Positions 13,699 through 26,929 of a DNA stretch of 64,000 nt are shown in pieces. A program made the translations under genes and the position numbers. Source of the stretch: Linepithema humile. Lineage: Eukaryota > Arthropoda > Insecta > Hymenoptera > Formicidae. Location of the stretch: positions 2,294,001 through 2,358,000 of the forward strand of contig NC_090134.1 of the NCBI RefSeq assembly GCF_040581485.1, read 5' to 3'. Positions within the stretch are counted from its first letter, which is position 1. Every line of letters begins with the position of its first letter. Below the pieces are notes generated by a model that worked only from the letters and a program-made list of their open reading frames with translations, did no database searches and was not told the DNA's origin.

Positions 13699-16600
13699 AA
13701 TACAGGCGCACGCATTAGTCATCGTTATAGCATTGATTTACGTAACTCGTCAAATTATAGCGTCGCATTATATTTTTCTGCATTGCGGTACATATTTATA
13801 TTGCATCCGACGCCAAAACTTTTACACTGCCGTGACACTGGCGCAGCAGCAGCCCCGTTTGTATAAATAATTTTATGTCAAATATTTCGCAGTTCGTATT
13901 TATCGACGCTTTCTTTAAATATGGTGAAAGCCCAAAAAATGCCGAACAAGTCGCACCACTCGTAACATACCTTTCACCTATTATACACTTGTCGTGTATC
14001 GTACACCTCTTCAATGAGCGGCCGTTTACACAGGCATAAGTATTATGAAATATTAAGCGTGTAGTATAGACACGCGTGTGAAAAAGAAATTTACATTGGA
14101 CCCGGAATGTAGGGCGCACTGTACGCCGATCCGGACTATATCCGAGCTGCCTAGAATTCTCGCTTCTGCATTCGACAAATAATCCACTGTCACGAAGGTG
14201 GGCGGTGCAATTCTTCCGAGTGTATGTACGGCATTACGCGATGGTGAATCGAAATTTCATGCGCCATATACAATACGGTATTAGAGTGCAATCCGGTAAT
14301 TCGAGATGCGTATCTCGTAAATCCAGCACGAATCTACGACACGCTTTGATTCGGTTCATACAAAATAATGATAAATAATAACGTTGTTCTAAATTTCTAA
14401 TTTTCTAAACTTCTCGAGTACCTGTTTCGTTTTTTAAATAAATCAATCGATTCTCTAATGTCAAAGTGAAAGGGAAAGAGTGACAATATTGGCGAGAGGC
14501 TGAAATATCGCGCTACGGTATCGGCAACGGTCTGCGGGTGGCTTGTACAAATGTAAGGGTGAAAGGGTGACCTAGTGGCCGAACTATCGCGAGAAACTCG
14601 TGGACTTACCAGCACGCGAGGGACCGTTCGATCTGCGCACGAGGATGGATGAATTCCTCGACAGTTTAAGCCATATCATCAGCGGGATAGGGTCGACTTG
14701 GTCATACTTAGCAGCTTACCGTTCGATCGATCGCGGACGAAGCGTTTCGTGGCGCAACACTCATTTCCGCACCTATGCATTCGAACGGAAGTACGCCGCA
14801 CGGAACGGCCGTTAATTTCGGAATTTATTATCGCCGATTATTAGCCACTTTCGGTCAGTTAAATACCTAAAAATCCGCCCCGGCGAATATTTTATCTCGA
14901 ACTTTGTACGTTGTATAATACACGCTGAGGTATATAACTTCGCTACATTTGTGTGTGTTGCGAGAAAAGCCAATAATGCGTAAATTGCCGCAAAATTAAA
15001 GTAAAGATTTACCGATGATTTATAATGCTGTAGTCGTTTTTATAAATTAGATGAAATGAGTAAGTGATGATCCGGAATGAATAAATGATCGAAAATCGCC
15101 AGTTAACGGCACATATTCTGGTTCATTGCTCCTTGGTGTTTAGTAATTCGAAATGTGCTGGAGTTTGCCAAAGAATGCTAAGGCAATCTTGCTTTGTTAA
15201 GAAGATCCGGAAAAATATAACGTTGTTTAAAAAATGCGAACACTGCAATATGTTTAGTGAACTATGCTACTTCTTAAATAATATTGTATCTCTATTTTAA
15301 TTTTCTGCTAAATGATTGGAGCCACAAAATTTGGAATAGAACAAAAATAGCACTTAATTTTTCAATAAATCCAGATCTTTGGTGACGATAAGCGGATGAG
15401 TGGGAGACGCTCGCTTAACATATGCGATCAATGTGAATTCTTTTTAGAGCAATATATTGGAATAGTTGGAAATTATCACATCGAGATTCGAATCGAGTAG
15501 AACCACACTTCAATCTGAGAAATTAGACTCGTAAGGATTGTATAAGATTCATCACATTTCAAAGAGCAATTTTACATGCTTATTTGCCAACAATAATGGC
15601 TCCATCAAAAATTTTTCTGAATGGGAAACACTTATTTTGCTTCGTGCGTGAAGGCCATATGACATCTTATATATATGATATATCCGTGGGATTGTATTGT
15701 TGTACGCTTATTATGAATAAATGAGCGAAATCCTATTCAAATAATAAATAATAAAAAAAATAGGTTATTTATGATTTTTTATGATTTATAAACACATTTT
15801 CATTCAAGTAATAATTTATCCGGTAGAACATTTTTTTGAGTAATTTTATATCGAAATGATGTAAATGAGAAATAAATGTCAACTTTTCAGAAAATTTCAT
15901 AACAGTAAAAAGAAAAGCACACTTCTATTTCTAAATATTTTAATAAAGACAGTTGTGAAATATAATGCGTATTTATGTTTTCGAAAACTCTCGAAAAATC
16001 TCTTGGAGTTTTGGGTTTTTGCATTTTAATATTCAGTAAGTATATTATTTGGAACAGTAGAAAAAAAATTTGCGTGCATTATGAAGATGCACGATAAAAA
16101 TTCGACGTGTCGCTTCATCGATCAGTCGCAAGTATTTACCGCAAACAACTCGCTGTCTACGATAACTGTGAAGATATATTGCGCGCAATCATCGTGTCGT
16201 CAGTATCCCTGACTTTGAATTTGTCGTTGATCCATAGTATCCGGCCATACTTCCTTCAATTTTTCATCGGAATGAAATCAAGGACGCGTGCGATCGATAA
16301 TCTAAAAAAAACATAAGAGAGCAGCGGTGCTCGCACACCCGAGCTTGCCTCACGACGAACGGCAGGAGTGCGATTACACCGTCGAACGATTGACGCAAAC
16401 TTATGTCTAATATTATTCGCTGTATATTTGTTCATCGATATTATCGCGATGATAAGATAGTAGTTATCAGGCATCTTTATATTTTAAAAGGATATTCTAC
16501 TCTAAAGCGTGAAAAAGTGGTATAATGTTAGAGTAAAAGAACAATATTGAAATTTTTGAAACAATGCAATTTTGGATAGGTATTGATTTTTTATGGAAAA

Positions 16601-16933
16601 TTTTGATTTTAAAGAAGCTGTGAAAAGATGGTCAATTTAAAAATATCATGATAATTTTACTTTGAACTATCAATAGACATTTATTTTGTAAAAAACCGTT
16701 TGAGTGGATAAGATTAAATATTTTTTGAGGAATTGTTTCATCAATTTAAAAAAAAAAAAACATAATTTCGAAGAAAATGCGTTTAAGTTGTAGAAATTCT
16801 TACAAAAAAAGTCTATCAAACTTGAGTAATCGTTTGTGAAGAGAAAGCTTCAGCTAACACGCTATTGACTTTACACATAATTATGTCAATAAATATTATG
16901 CCGAAATGAATAATTAATTTCTGTTACAGAACA

Positions 16934-16954
16934 ATGTCACCGGTAAGCTTTTAA
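16934..16954 (+). promoter_or_regulatory. Upstream ORF 1 in the OATP leader
   Basis: If the mRNA leader begins at the acceptor ending 16929, its first ATG (16934) opens a six-codon ORF (MSPVSF, TAA). A second upstream ATG at 17004 is out of frame and would run through the true start at 17015 to about 17285. Both would reduce initiation at 17015 unless skipped. The presence of the ATGs is seen; the regulatory role is inferred. Confidence 0.35.
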
Positions 16955-17014
16955 TATTCAAATCAACGTGGGGGACGAAAAAAGAAGAAGAAAGATAAGA
17001 TAAATGACAGAAAA

Positions 17015-20000
17015 ATGGCATCCACGAGCGGGCACAAGAGAAACGGCTCCAACTCGAGTATGTTTGCACACAAGCGCACCGAATCCGGGGGTGGTTTCAT
17101 CGGCTACAAGCGAGCCGAGGGCGGTCACAAACGTGCCGAGAGTATATCCAGTGCCTTTGGCCACAAGCGGCCCGAAAGTGGCCACAAGAGGAATGAGAGC
17201 TGCGGCGGCTTCGGTCACAGGAGGTCCGAGTCCGGCAGTAATTATTACGCCGGGCATCGGAGGAACGAGAGCATGTACGCGATGACGGGTCTGTACGCGG
17301 AAACCACCGGCGCCAGCACCGACGACAATGCGGACCCGTTGCAGCCGAGCGGCGGCAGACTGACCCACGACACCGTCATAAGGTGTCACAGTAGAAACCC
17401 TAGTTCCGGTCTTGTGGATCATAGGTGAGTGGGGATCGCTGAAATTCTTCAACGATGAACTCTAAGGCGATCACTCTCATCTTCGTCACAATTTTTTTTT
17501 TAGGAATATGTTCATCTTTATCTTTTCTATATTGTATTTTAATTTGTTTTTCCTACCTCAGATCTGAAATGCTAAGAAGTACCTTTTATTGATATGACAG
17601 AGTAATGTTTTATCCACGTTTGTATAATAATTTTATTTTTGCTGCAAGAATTATTCATTTGTTGAGGAAAAAGTATCATATCTTCTTACGGATTTGAATT
17701 TGATTATTTTTCGCACTGCGCTTTCGATTTATTCATATGCTTTAAGTGTACTTGTTTGCCGCAACAAAGATTTGTAAAATAACAGCAAGGCATGGACTGC
17801 ATGCGACAAAATCACAGCTGCGAAAGACGGCTCAAATAGAAAGTGAGAACGTGAAACGACCGTGACATATTTTATCATGCGCCAAGTAGATTTAGTTAGA
17901 TCACTTTTTTTTGTAATTATCATGACGTACATTGCCTCACTGTTTACGTCGCAATAAATTTCGCAGAACAAATCCCCGTGCATTCGTGTGACGAGCCACA
18001 CTCATGCGTTGCATTCGACATATTCGTGCTCTCGGTGCTAAACAAGATTACGAGCGAAAGAGCGTATCGGGTTTAATTATTCTGTATAATTTAAGTAAGC
18101 ACGACGCGCACAATCTATTAGTTTATTATCAACGAATATTTATAACGCCGCATCATACAGCACAATGTACTCATGCTTGGTCTTTCTTGTTTCTATTATT
18201 TTTCAGAGACTTTATCATCAAATGTCACAGTAGGAATCCCAGTGCTTCTATGGTAGACAGGTAAAATGAATATCATTAATCACCTCTTAAACGCCTACAT
18301 GTCTAATCTACAGTAATTGTCGTTATTCATTTTTCTTCTACGCGCGATCCGCTTATTCGAAGAAATTGTGCGTACACGTGTGTATACGGGATATATAAAA
18401 AGAAAGTGATCTTCCGTTTCGCGATCATCATTCGCATGGAATGCATCGTAATTTTCTTCTCACACCCATCGCGTATGCCGTGCAGTTTCGAGTTTCTCAG
18501 TTGCGTATGTTTCTTCAATCTTTATCGTTCGCAATTACTCATTGCCTTTCTCACTTTGAGACGTTTCGTTGTTCATTGTTTCGATCTCCTTGAACGAATC
18601 TAGGGCGGAGAAGGAGAGGGCACAAACTCCGCCGCTCAATCCGGATTCCAAGGACTGTGGGATTCTGAGTTGTAGACCGGCCTTCATTCAAAGATTTGCC
18701 GGAATAAAGGTACGTCATTCGAATACTTTGCACAGTTATTCGAAAGAAAAGACATTTGAGAAAAAAAATCACGGTTAAATGTAAAGAAACAAAAAAAAAA
18801 CATACTGAATCGATATATGCGTTCGGCGAAAGTCATCTTCACGGCTGATGAACTTACAGTATATATGCGCTCGGCGGAAATCTTTAGTTTACGTTTCTTA
18901 ACACACAAGCGAAACTTATCAGTGTGTGACGGATACATTGCACGCATATTCCGAGAGTTGTTATGGCATCCGAAACGAATTGGATTTTTTTGCAAATATT
19001 CGTTAGATTGTATGATCAAATTGAACTGATTGACAATGTGTCTTCTTTGTTAAATTTGTCAGTAAATAAAGCGGTACACGATTATCTACGAAAATCAATG
19101 TACATATAAAAATTAAATAATTTTTAGACTAATCTCTGATTAGAGAACCAAGTTTAGCGTGGATATTCAGAATAAGTAACATCAAATACTATCAGATTTT
19201 TACAATATGCTTGTACATCCTTAAGGATTAATATATCACTATGTGAGTAATCTCGGTGTCAGCTCATAAAGGCACTCATACGTAAAGTGCGGTGAATGCT
19301 GTTTGAGTAGCGCACGCGGATGTACAAAGGCAGGCCTTGTGACTCATTGCGCTCGCGTTTGAAGGATGTAATCCGCGTTGCCGTTAAAACTATACGGAAC
19401 ACTCGACCGCAGATATTATTAACATTTTAGCACTTTGCACGAATAAGTACGCGGCACTTAAGTTAGACACGAAATGAAGATGTTTATAGTTATTGCAGCT
19501 GTGTTCGAAATTCACGTGTACTCGCATATGCAGGATGTTAAGACGAAAATGTACATGCGATGAGAATAATGCAGATTCCAAAGAGTATATACCGCTTTGA
19601 AATATGTTTTTTTTAAAAAATTTTTTTTTTATTTAAATGCTTGACAATTAAATTGAACTTATCGATGTCTCATATACATAATGTTTTCAGGTGTTCGTAT
19701 TCCTCCTGTCGTTCCTCGTTACGTTGCAGCAAGCGCTTAGCTCAGGTTACATTAATTCTGTGATAACGACCATAGAGAAGAGGTTTGAGATCCCGTCCAG
19801 CCTTTCGGGCCTCATTGCCAGTTCGTACGAAATCGGCAATGTTATCACTGTCATTTTTGTCAGTTATCTCGGCAGTCGCAGACACATACCCGTGTGGATA
19901 GCGATTGGTACAATTTTCATTTTACTTAAAAACTAACTCTTCAAGCGTGATATTTACGCTACAATTGCATTTTTTTTGCTAATTGGATACCCATTTTATC

Positions 20001-22774
20001 AGCTTGTGTGTGTGTGTGTGTTTTTTTTTTGCGATTCAGGTGCAGTGATAATGGGACTGGGATCGATGATCTTTATGGTGCCACATTTCACAGCAGAACC
20101 CAACTTGACGACAACCGCGAATCATTCCAATTCGGATAACATCTGTCGCGGCGTATCGTTACGCGAGAACGATATGGGTTTAGGTAAGCGGTCGAGGCAT
20201 TTTTGCGAGTTCACACAAGTGTGAAAAATTATTTTATTTCAAAAGCGTGCCAAAGTTGGAAATTTTTCAATTTGGAAATCTCTGTCTTCAGGTCGACTTT
20301 CGACAGGCTTATCGTCGCCCCCCTTAGCGCCACACAATAATTTAAGAGGTGACAATTGTATACAAGGATCTCCGTCTACAGCCGGACCGGTCATGTTATT
20401 CGTACTTGCTCAGTTATTATTAGGATGCGGAGGCTCTCCTTTGTTCACTCTTGGTACTACTTACATAGACGATCATGTAAGACCAGAAAGTGCATCTTTA
20501 TACATTGGTAAGCTTTGCTGTTAGATTTTACAAAACCGTACATGCATAATTAGTAATTTAACAATCCTTATTCCGTCCAGGTTGTATGTACAGTATGGCG
20601 GCCTTTGGACCAGTTTTAGGTTTTCTTCTCGGAGCGTATCTTTTGTCCTTTCACATGGACTCATTTTCTGGAACGATTATAAGCATCGGTAAAAATAATG
20701 TTTCTCATACTTTTATCGTACATTTATTTATTATATGCATATATATTTGCTTGAACTCATGTGTAATGTAAAATGAACAGATCCTGGAGATCACAGATGG
20801 GTCGGTATGTGGTGGGGTGGATTTCTCCTTTGCGGGCTGCTCCTCATTTTAGTGGCAATACCATTCTTCAGTTTTCCTAAAACATTACAACGTGAAAAGG
20901 AGAAGATACGAATTATTGAAAAGAATAAGCCATTGACACAAAAAGAAAAGGAGCAATCCAAGGAACCTAAAAAGGAAACACTAGACGATAGCGGCTATGG
21001 CAAAGATGTTAAAGGTGAAGAACATAACTGTTCTCTGAAATATTATATTATTAATGCGACAGATTAGAATTAACAGACCTCTTTTTTTTTGCAACAGACA
21101 TTCCGCGCAGTATGTGGAGACTGGTATGCAATCCAGTCTACGTCGTAACATGCCTGGGAGCATGCATGGAGTTAGTGATTGTATCCGGATTTGTGGTATT
21201 CTTACCAAAGTATCTCGAAACGCAGTTTAGCCTGGGAAAAAGTCAAGCCAGCATCTTCACTGGCTCAGTCGCTATACCAGGCGCCTGTATCGGAATCTTC
21301 TTTGGCGGATGTATGCTCAAGCGTTTAGAGCTGAGGCCGAAGGGCGCGGTACAATTTGTCCTCGTCTCGAACATAATTTGCCTGGTGTGCTACGGTCTGC
21401 TGTTTTTCCTCGGCTGCGAGAACGTGAAAATGGCTGGGACCACTATACCTTACTTCAACAGTACTACAAAGGGCCCTGAACCCTTTCAAGTAAATCTCAC
21501 TGCCGCATGCAACTTTGGTTGTGAATGCCGAATGACAGACGTGGAGCCGGTTTGCGGAAATAATGGTCTGACATATTTTAGCCCATGTCACGCAGGCTGC
21601 ACTGCCTTTAGTTCCAAATCGAATTTTACAAATTGTGCATGTAAGTTGCGTCACGCAATGCGGCGTCCCTCGTGTTGTTCGAAGGAAAAATGCATCGAAA
21701 TTTGTTTTTACGTGTTTAGGTATACATGGCAATTTGACTGTGCTGCCACCGGCAACGCCAGAATTTGCAGAAGTGACTGTTGTACCGGTAGCAACCGCAG
21801 GTCCTTGTATTTCACCGTGCAGAACTATATTTCCATTTTTGATTCTTTTATTCTTTATGACCTTTATCGTTGCCGTAACTCAAATGCCTTTGCTTATGAT
21901 AGTGCTACGGTGAGTCACATTTTTATGTCACAAATGCAGTTTTGTATATTGAACTAACTAATTGCCCGATTATTCAGGTCCGTCTCTGAAGAAGAAAGAT
22001 CTTTCGCTTTGGGTATGCAGTTTGTAATCTTCCGATTATTCGGTTACATACCCGCACCAATACTATTTGGAAATTTAATCGATTCTACGTGTCTGCTTTG
22101 GAAAAGCACTTGTGGAGAAAAGGGAGGTCGATGTTTGCTCTACGACATTGAACAATTTAGATACAGGTTTTGTCCCTTGATATTTTTTGTCTCTAAAATC
22201 CTTTTCTTGTTTTTTATTTTTACACAAATATTTATTATATAACGTTTTTAGATACGTCGGCCTATGCGCTGGGATAAAAATTTTAGCTTTAGCATTATTT
22301 CTGATCGATTGGTGGCTCGTGAGAAGGAGAAGACAAATGGAAGAACAGCCACCATCTTTCACTGTCAACGAATTTGTAGGGTCAATTATCAGTTTAGATA
22401 AACGTGAGTAATAAAACAGACTAAAATAATGCATGCTTTAAGTGTTGTTAACAATAATGCGCACTGTCATGTGTTATCTAGTGTTTGAGGAGAAACCACA
22501 TCAGCATTTAGGGGATGGCGATGCGACTCTACCGAGTTCCGAGATTGCAACGCCATCTTCTATCTCGTCGCCTACAGAACCTACGAAGTCAACGAATCTC
22601 GAAGAAACAGGGTCGTCGAATCAAACGCAAGATTCAACGGAGATGACAAATCGCTCAAAAAATATGGAAGTTGAAGTTCCCGATACGAGGCAAGCACCAC
22701 TTGCTATAGAAGAGCCAGATGTTGAGATCAAACCTTTAACTAGTATGACGGAGAATCGTAACCACAATGTTTAA
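17015..22774 (+). CDS. Organic anion transporting polypeptide, Oatp74D-like, with repeat-rich N-terminus (complete)
   Basis: Complete 951-aa OATP/SLCO transporter in 13 exons: 17015-17424, 18207-18260, 18604-18709, 19691-19907, 20040-20183, 20292-20507, 20581-20688, 20781-21014, 21098-21640, 21720-21909, 21978-22166, 22252-22403, 22482-22774 (TAA). The total is 2856 nt and all phases agree. Seen: a cytosolic N-terminus with eight [GA][HY][KR]Rx[EG][SG] units (residues about 6-86); CGILSCRPAFIQRF before helix 1; 12 hydrophobic segments; the OATP signature HRWVGMWWGGF; a Kazal-type loop (CNFGCEC...VCGNNGLTYFSPCHAGC); and a Ser/Thr/Glu-rich tail. The start ATG at 17015 has a good context (AAAAATGG). 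Two upstream ATGs precede it. The family is certain. Placement near Oatp74D, whose fly member imports ecdysone, is from memory of its helix 1-2 block and needs a tree; no substrate can be read here. Polyadenylation signal AATAAA is near 22801. Confidence 0.93.
18207..18260 (+). other. 54-bp frame-neutral exon duplicating the end of the preceding exon
   Basis: This exon encodes 18 codons and has the same splice phase at both ends, so it can be included or skipped without a frame change. Its product contains KCHSRNPSASMVDR; the end of exon 17015-17424 encodes RCHSRNPSSGLVDHR. The nucleotide match (CACAGTAGGAATCCCAGTGC against CACAGTAGAAACCCTAGTTC) extends to the splice donor. This looks like a partial exon duplication and a candidate cassette exon. 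Confidence 0.7.
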
Positions 22775-22800
22775 TGTTTACTTTACATTAGATGCTATAG

Positions 22801-22807
22801 AAATAAA
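22801..22807 (+). terminator. Polyadenylation signal of the second OATP gene
   Basis: An AATAAA hexamer lies about 27 nt after the stop codon at 22774. Further AT-rich candidate hexamers follow, so longer 3' UTR isoforms are possible. Confidence 0.45.
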
Positions 22808-25800
22808 TATATCAAATTGATGATATATAAATTTGTGACAAATTACGTTAATGAATTTATCTAAGTAATATAGACTCACACATATCCACATGTAATATTA
22901 TTTATCTATTTTCTATGTTAGAAAAACAAGAAAGTGCAATACAATATATATAGAAAGAAAAGAAAGTTTGTATGGTATTAAAAATACCAGAGAATGTTAA
23001 TATAAAATGGATTCAATTTTACTTTTTTTTTTATATGTACATTACATTGTGGATACATATATATATGTATATATATGTGTGTATATATATATATATATGT
23101 ATATATATGTATCCACGTATATTACATGTATATACATAGTTATTATTTATTATTCAAGATAACTTGTCACAAATTTAATTATCTAAGTTGATTACTTTTA
23201 GGAAATAATATCATTAGAGCGTAAATTTTTACAGCAATCATATATATGTCAATAAGTAGATATATAACGCGTAAATGTAGTTCATTTCAAACGTACAACT
23301 CGAAATTATATTACCCATTGCACATTTAGATTTATACTGTTGCTACGTGTATCGTTAATAAGAGCAAATATATACAAGAGAGAGATTAAAGTACGCGAAT
23401 ATGCAAAGTGGATAAATTTCTATTATCGTCCGAATGGAAGAGCATGATAAGAGCCTTGCAGTATTGTGAAAAAGGCCAATTCAAAGGACGAAATTGTAAA
23501 TATGGAAATTTCTGCCTTAAGAAACACAAGACTAGACAAATGTATATTTAAAAGTAATGAACTAAGTACCAGAACTAATAATCTGTGTAATATCATTAGT
23601 GCAGAGTAAAAGCTATGATTTATTTTATAATTAGAGTTATAAACTTTCTCAGAACAAGTAGTCAATTTAGCAAGATAGTAAAAGTAAATGTGACGAAGGT
23701 TAGAGTAACGAATTATACGTAATCTTTATTGTTGAACAACATGTTGATCTGTATCTTATATTTTTCCGTAGATAGATGTAACCTATCAAATTGTGCGCAT
23801 CAAGTCACATGTGATCTCACATGCTCCATTTCCCTTCGTTCTTCTTTTTCGCTCAACTGTTCCGTATCCTTTTAGTAGAAAGTAATACGTGGGAAAGTAA
23901 TACTTTCGGAAAACGTATAAATCATCATATATCCTATATGATAAGAACGATGCTTCCAAGCAACGAAAAGAATACTCTTATTTGCAAACTGTGGCTCGAA
24001 TCGAGGGATTAACATTTATTGCTTTGTCTTGAACAAGTCCTGGCTTTATGCGAGAAGCTCACTATGTACTGGAAGTCTATTTGCTTCGTACCTGAAAGTC
24101 TCTCAAATCAATTTCGATACAAAATGAAACTATAAAATTACTCAGGAATGTAATGCTATAGAAGATAGGGACATCTTCTATTTGATTGAGAATAAAGAGC
24201 TCATAAATGCGAGATATATACATTGCAGAATGAAATTATAGAGAAAGTGTAAACTTGTTTTATTGCTCATTGATTCTTTCTCAATGAAACATGATATTTG
24301 TATTTGAGAGTACTTAGAGCCATAAATATAAACCGTATTGAAAACAATTTATACGTATAAATATAGATGAAATTGCTTTTCGCACATACGTTCGCCGATT
24401 AATTGGAATACTTCTCTATACATTATTCACTTTGATGATAAGGGTACTAAATATTTTTGCACATGCTTCTAGAAGCATAGCCTTAGTTTCACGCAGTTTT
24501 ATCGTTCTCTGTTCAGCTCGCAATCGTCAATTTTTCAAATAATACACATTATAATATATATTTTAGAAGGAATTTTCGAATTTGATGTGAGCTTCGTCAA
24601 AGTCGACCGTTCGCACTAGGTTTGAGATAGCGATGATCTCCGTAACTGCATATTAACGAAATACTTATATACTTACTTTGTGATATAAACTTCTTCCGAA
24701 CGGTAACCTTTGAAGAAGACCGTAGAGAATAATAACAAGTGCTGTGAATAGAGGGAAAAAATTTAAATCAAATTTAATTCAATTTACATGCTGATGGGAG
24801 GAGATGCGGATTAATGCCGAATCTCGTCCAACAAACAATTGTACTGTAAATAGCGATTTATATCGAGATCTAAAAGAAAAACATATACATTGTAGAAGAA
24901 ATATATATATCATAATATAATCTCATTCGTGAGGTTGCCATGATAATGCGATATTTTTATGCGTATTGAAATGAAAAAGAGAATGGCACGGCGCGTAATT
25001 AGTTTCAAAGGATTTGTCAATCTGCATGTAAACTTATAATTTTACGCGTAGCTCGTATCTCTGAATTTTTCATGTTACTTAAATACTTTTGTAAGAGATT
25101 TTCCCTTTACATTTTGATAATGATGTAATATTAATCATCTATTATTAGTGGATTTTCTCGGATAGCTGAATCTTTTTGATTTTTTTCACTGTTTCGTTTA
25201 GTTTTACGATTAACGATCAATTTTTACGATTATTATTGTTGCTATATCTATTATTATTACCACTATTATTATTGCTATTAATGTACGAAATATTATTATT
25301 ACCAACACAGTTAGTGCTGCTATAATAACTCTTGCTAATAATGCTATACTTTTAATTTTGCATACATTTTGTTCGGTTTAAGCTAATTTTTTTTTTTTTA
25401 TGATCGGCAAGATTGTTGTACGTAACATTCCGGAGTTACAGTGAATAAAACAAATGGTTTTAAAGAAGGTGTGTCTGTGCGTGTGTTTGCGTACGCGCGT
25501 GTTAGCAAATTAATAGGTGAATTCAGAATGCATAAAGGGGAAGACGAGAGAAGGCATGAAGGAGCAATCGAGTATTCACTACAGAAATCGTAAATACATA
25601 CATTTAAAGAAAAAAACTGTTATGTACATACATATGATTATTATAATAATATAAGCTGCTTATAGATGTAATGTATTTTTTGTAGGGACCATAATATAAG
25701 CGGAATATATAATGTTATTATCAATATTAATGAGTGATACAGATTAGCAACTGATTTTGTTTTCATATTTATGAAAACAATACGCAATCGGAACTAGGAG

Positions 25801-26929
25801 AGATTGTAAGGATAAATTTTATCATTTATGTTTTTTTTTTTCATGAACAATCTTCGATGGTTAGAATCAAGCGAAATAATGTGGCTTTTATTAAAGATTG
25901 AAGTGATATAAAGGCGCATAATGCGAAATATTAGATAATAAATATAAACGATGCGAGGCATTTAAAAGTTTAAACCTATACATTTTTTGGGGGGGTACAA
26001 TTAATGGATCCAATTGTCGCGAATCAAGATATGCCTTAAAATAGAAGATTAAATAACTGATACCATTTTGCAGTGATAATACTTGTCCGAAAGATCTTTT
26101 AAAATATTCTTATGATTTTTCAATACATATACCATGTCTTTTTAACGTGTCTTTTTTGTATCTATATATACAAACGAATTTGTACAACCGAATCACAGCC
26201 CAAAATTGTTTTTCAATTAATACGTACGCATACTTTCGCAACAAAAGGATTCAGATTGATAGGATTATTACAATTGCCAGAGCAAGTATGATATTGTAAA
26301 CCAAAAATGATTGATTATAAAAATGAAGTCCACTTTTATATCTCGTTTTGTAGAAAATTAAGGTGCATATTAAAAGATTGTGTTTTGTTTGTAAGCAAAA
26401 TTTTTAATATATTATAAATTATGTTTCCTATTGTGAGGAAGATTTATATCTTAGATTCGCAAGAACACTTTGTGTAAACAAACATGGTTTTTATAAACAC
26501 AGGACGGTAAGAGCCAATTGTCAATCGATTCCGAAGATGGAAATTGCGACTTTGCGAATCGAGCTTCTTTGTGCGTTTCGACATGAAGAATTAGGGATAA
26601 TCATAATGGTTGAAATTGCCTTTTACTTGACTCAAGCCTAATTTTCCGAAAATAAGGCACAAGTAAACTATGTATTTACAATGAATAAATGTTTTAAAAA
26701 CTGTTAATTCTATCAGATTGATTTTCTTATCTTGCTTTGATTAATTACAATTACAATCTGTAGATTTAGGAAGATCTGCGATGCAGAACAATTTTCTCCC
26801 ATAATTTAATTAACGTTTTCGTGTGTTCTGCGTTGTAGATCTTGTAAAACTATAATTTTGTTTTGAATTAAAAATTTTTTTGCACTACGCGACGCGGTTG
26901 TAATTCGCGTTTGTTAAATTTCGCGCGCT
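22808..26929. other. AT-rich spacer or long 3' UTR
   Basis: No coding exons were recognised in about 4.1 kb. It contains a TA/TG dinucleotide tract (23053-23112), an ATT-rich low-complexity stretch (about 25225-25345) and several AATAAA hexamers, for example near 26687. It may hold extended 3' UTR of the OATP gene; nothing else is supportable. Confidence 0.5.
23053..23112. repeat. (TA)n/(TATG)n low-complexity tract
   Basis: Alternating purine-pyrimidine tract, mostly TA with interspersed TG steps, just downstream of the second OATP gene. Confidence 0.85.

Larger units (their letters stand above)
8521..16929. other. Non-coding interval, possibly the 5' leader intron of the second OATP gene
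   Basis: About 8.4 kb without a supportable coding exon. ORFs here are short, compositionally ordinary and unlike any family I recognise. It contains CpG-richer stretches at about 8.85-9.25 kb and 14.56-14.82 kb, and dinucleotide repeats at 11188-11204 (CT) and 13665-13694 (AG). Because the coding exon at 17015 is preceded by a good acceptor at 16929, part of this interval is likely intronic. Confidence 0.45.

Noticed and set aside
14600..14815. 71-codon ORF in a CpG-rich patch
   Set aside because: No recognisable domain and no splice context; isolated in non-coding sequence.
16958..17452. 164-codon minus-strand ORF opposite the second OATP first exon
   Set aside because: It is a mirror of the GHKRxES repeat region; its own translation is Val/Ala/Gly-rich without family features, while the plus strand has correct splice sites and continues into the transporter.
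22900..26900. Considered repetitive short motifs as a CRISPR-like or satellite array
   Set aside because: No regularly spaced identical repeats; only AT-rich low-complexity sequence in a eukaryotic context.
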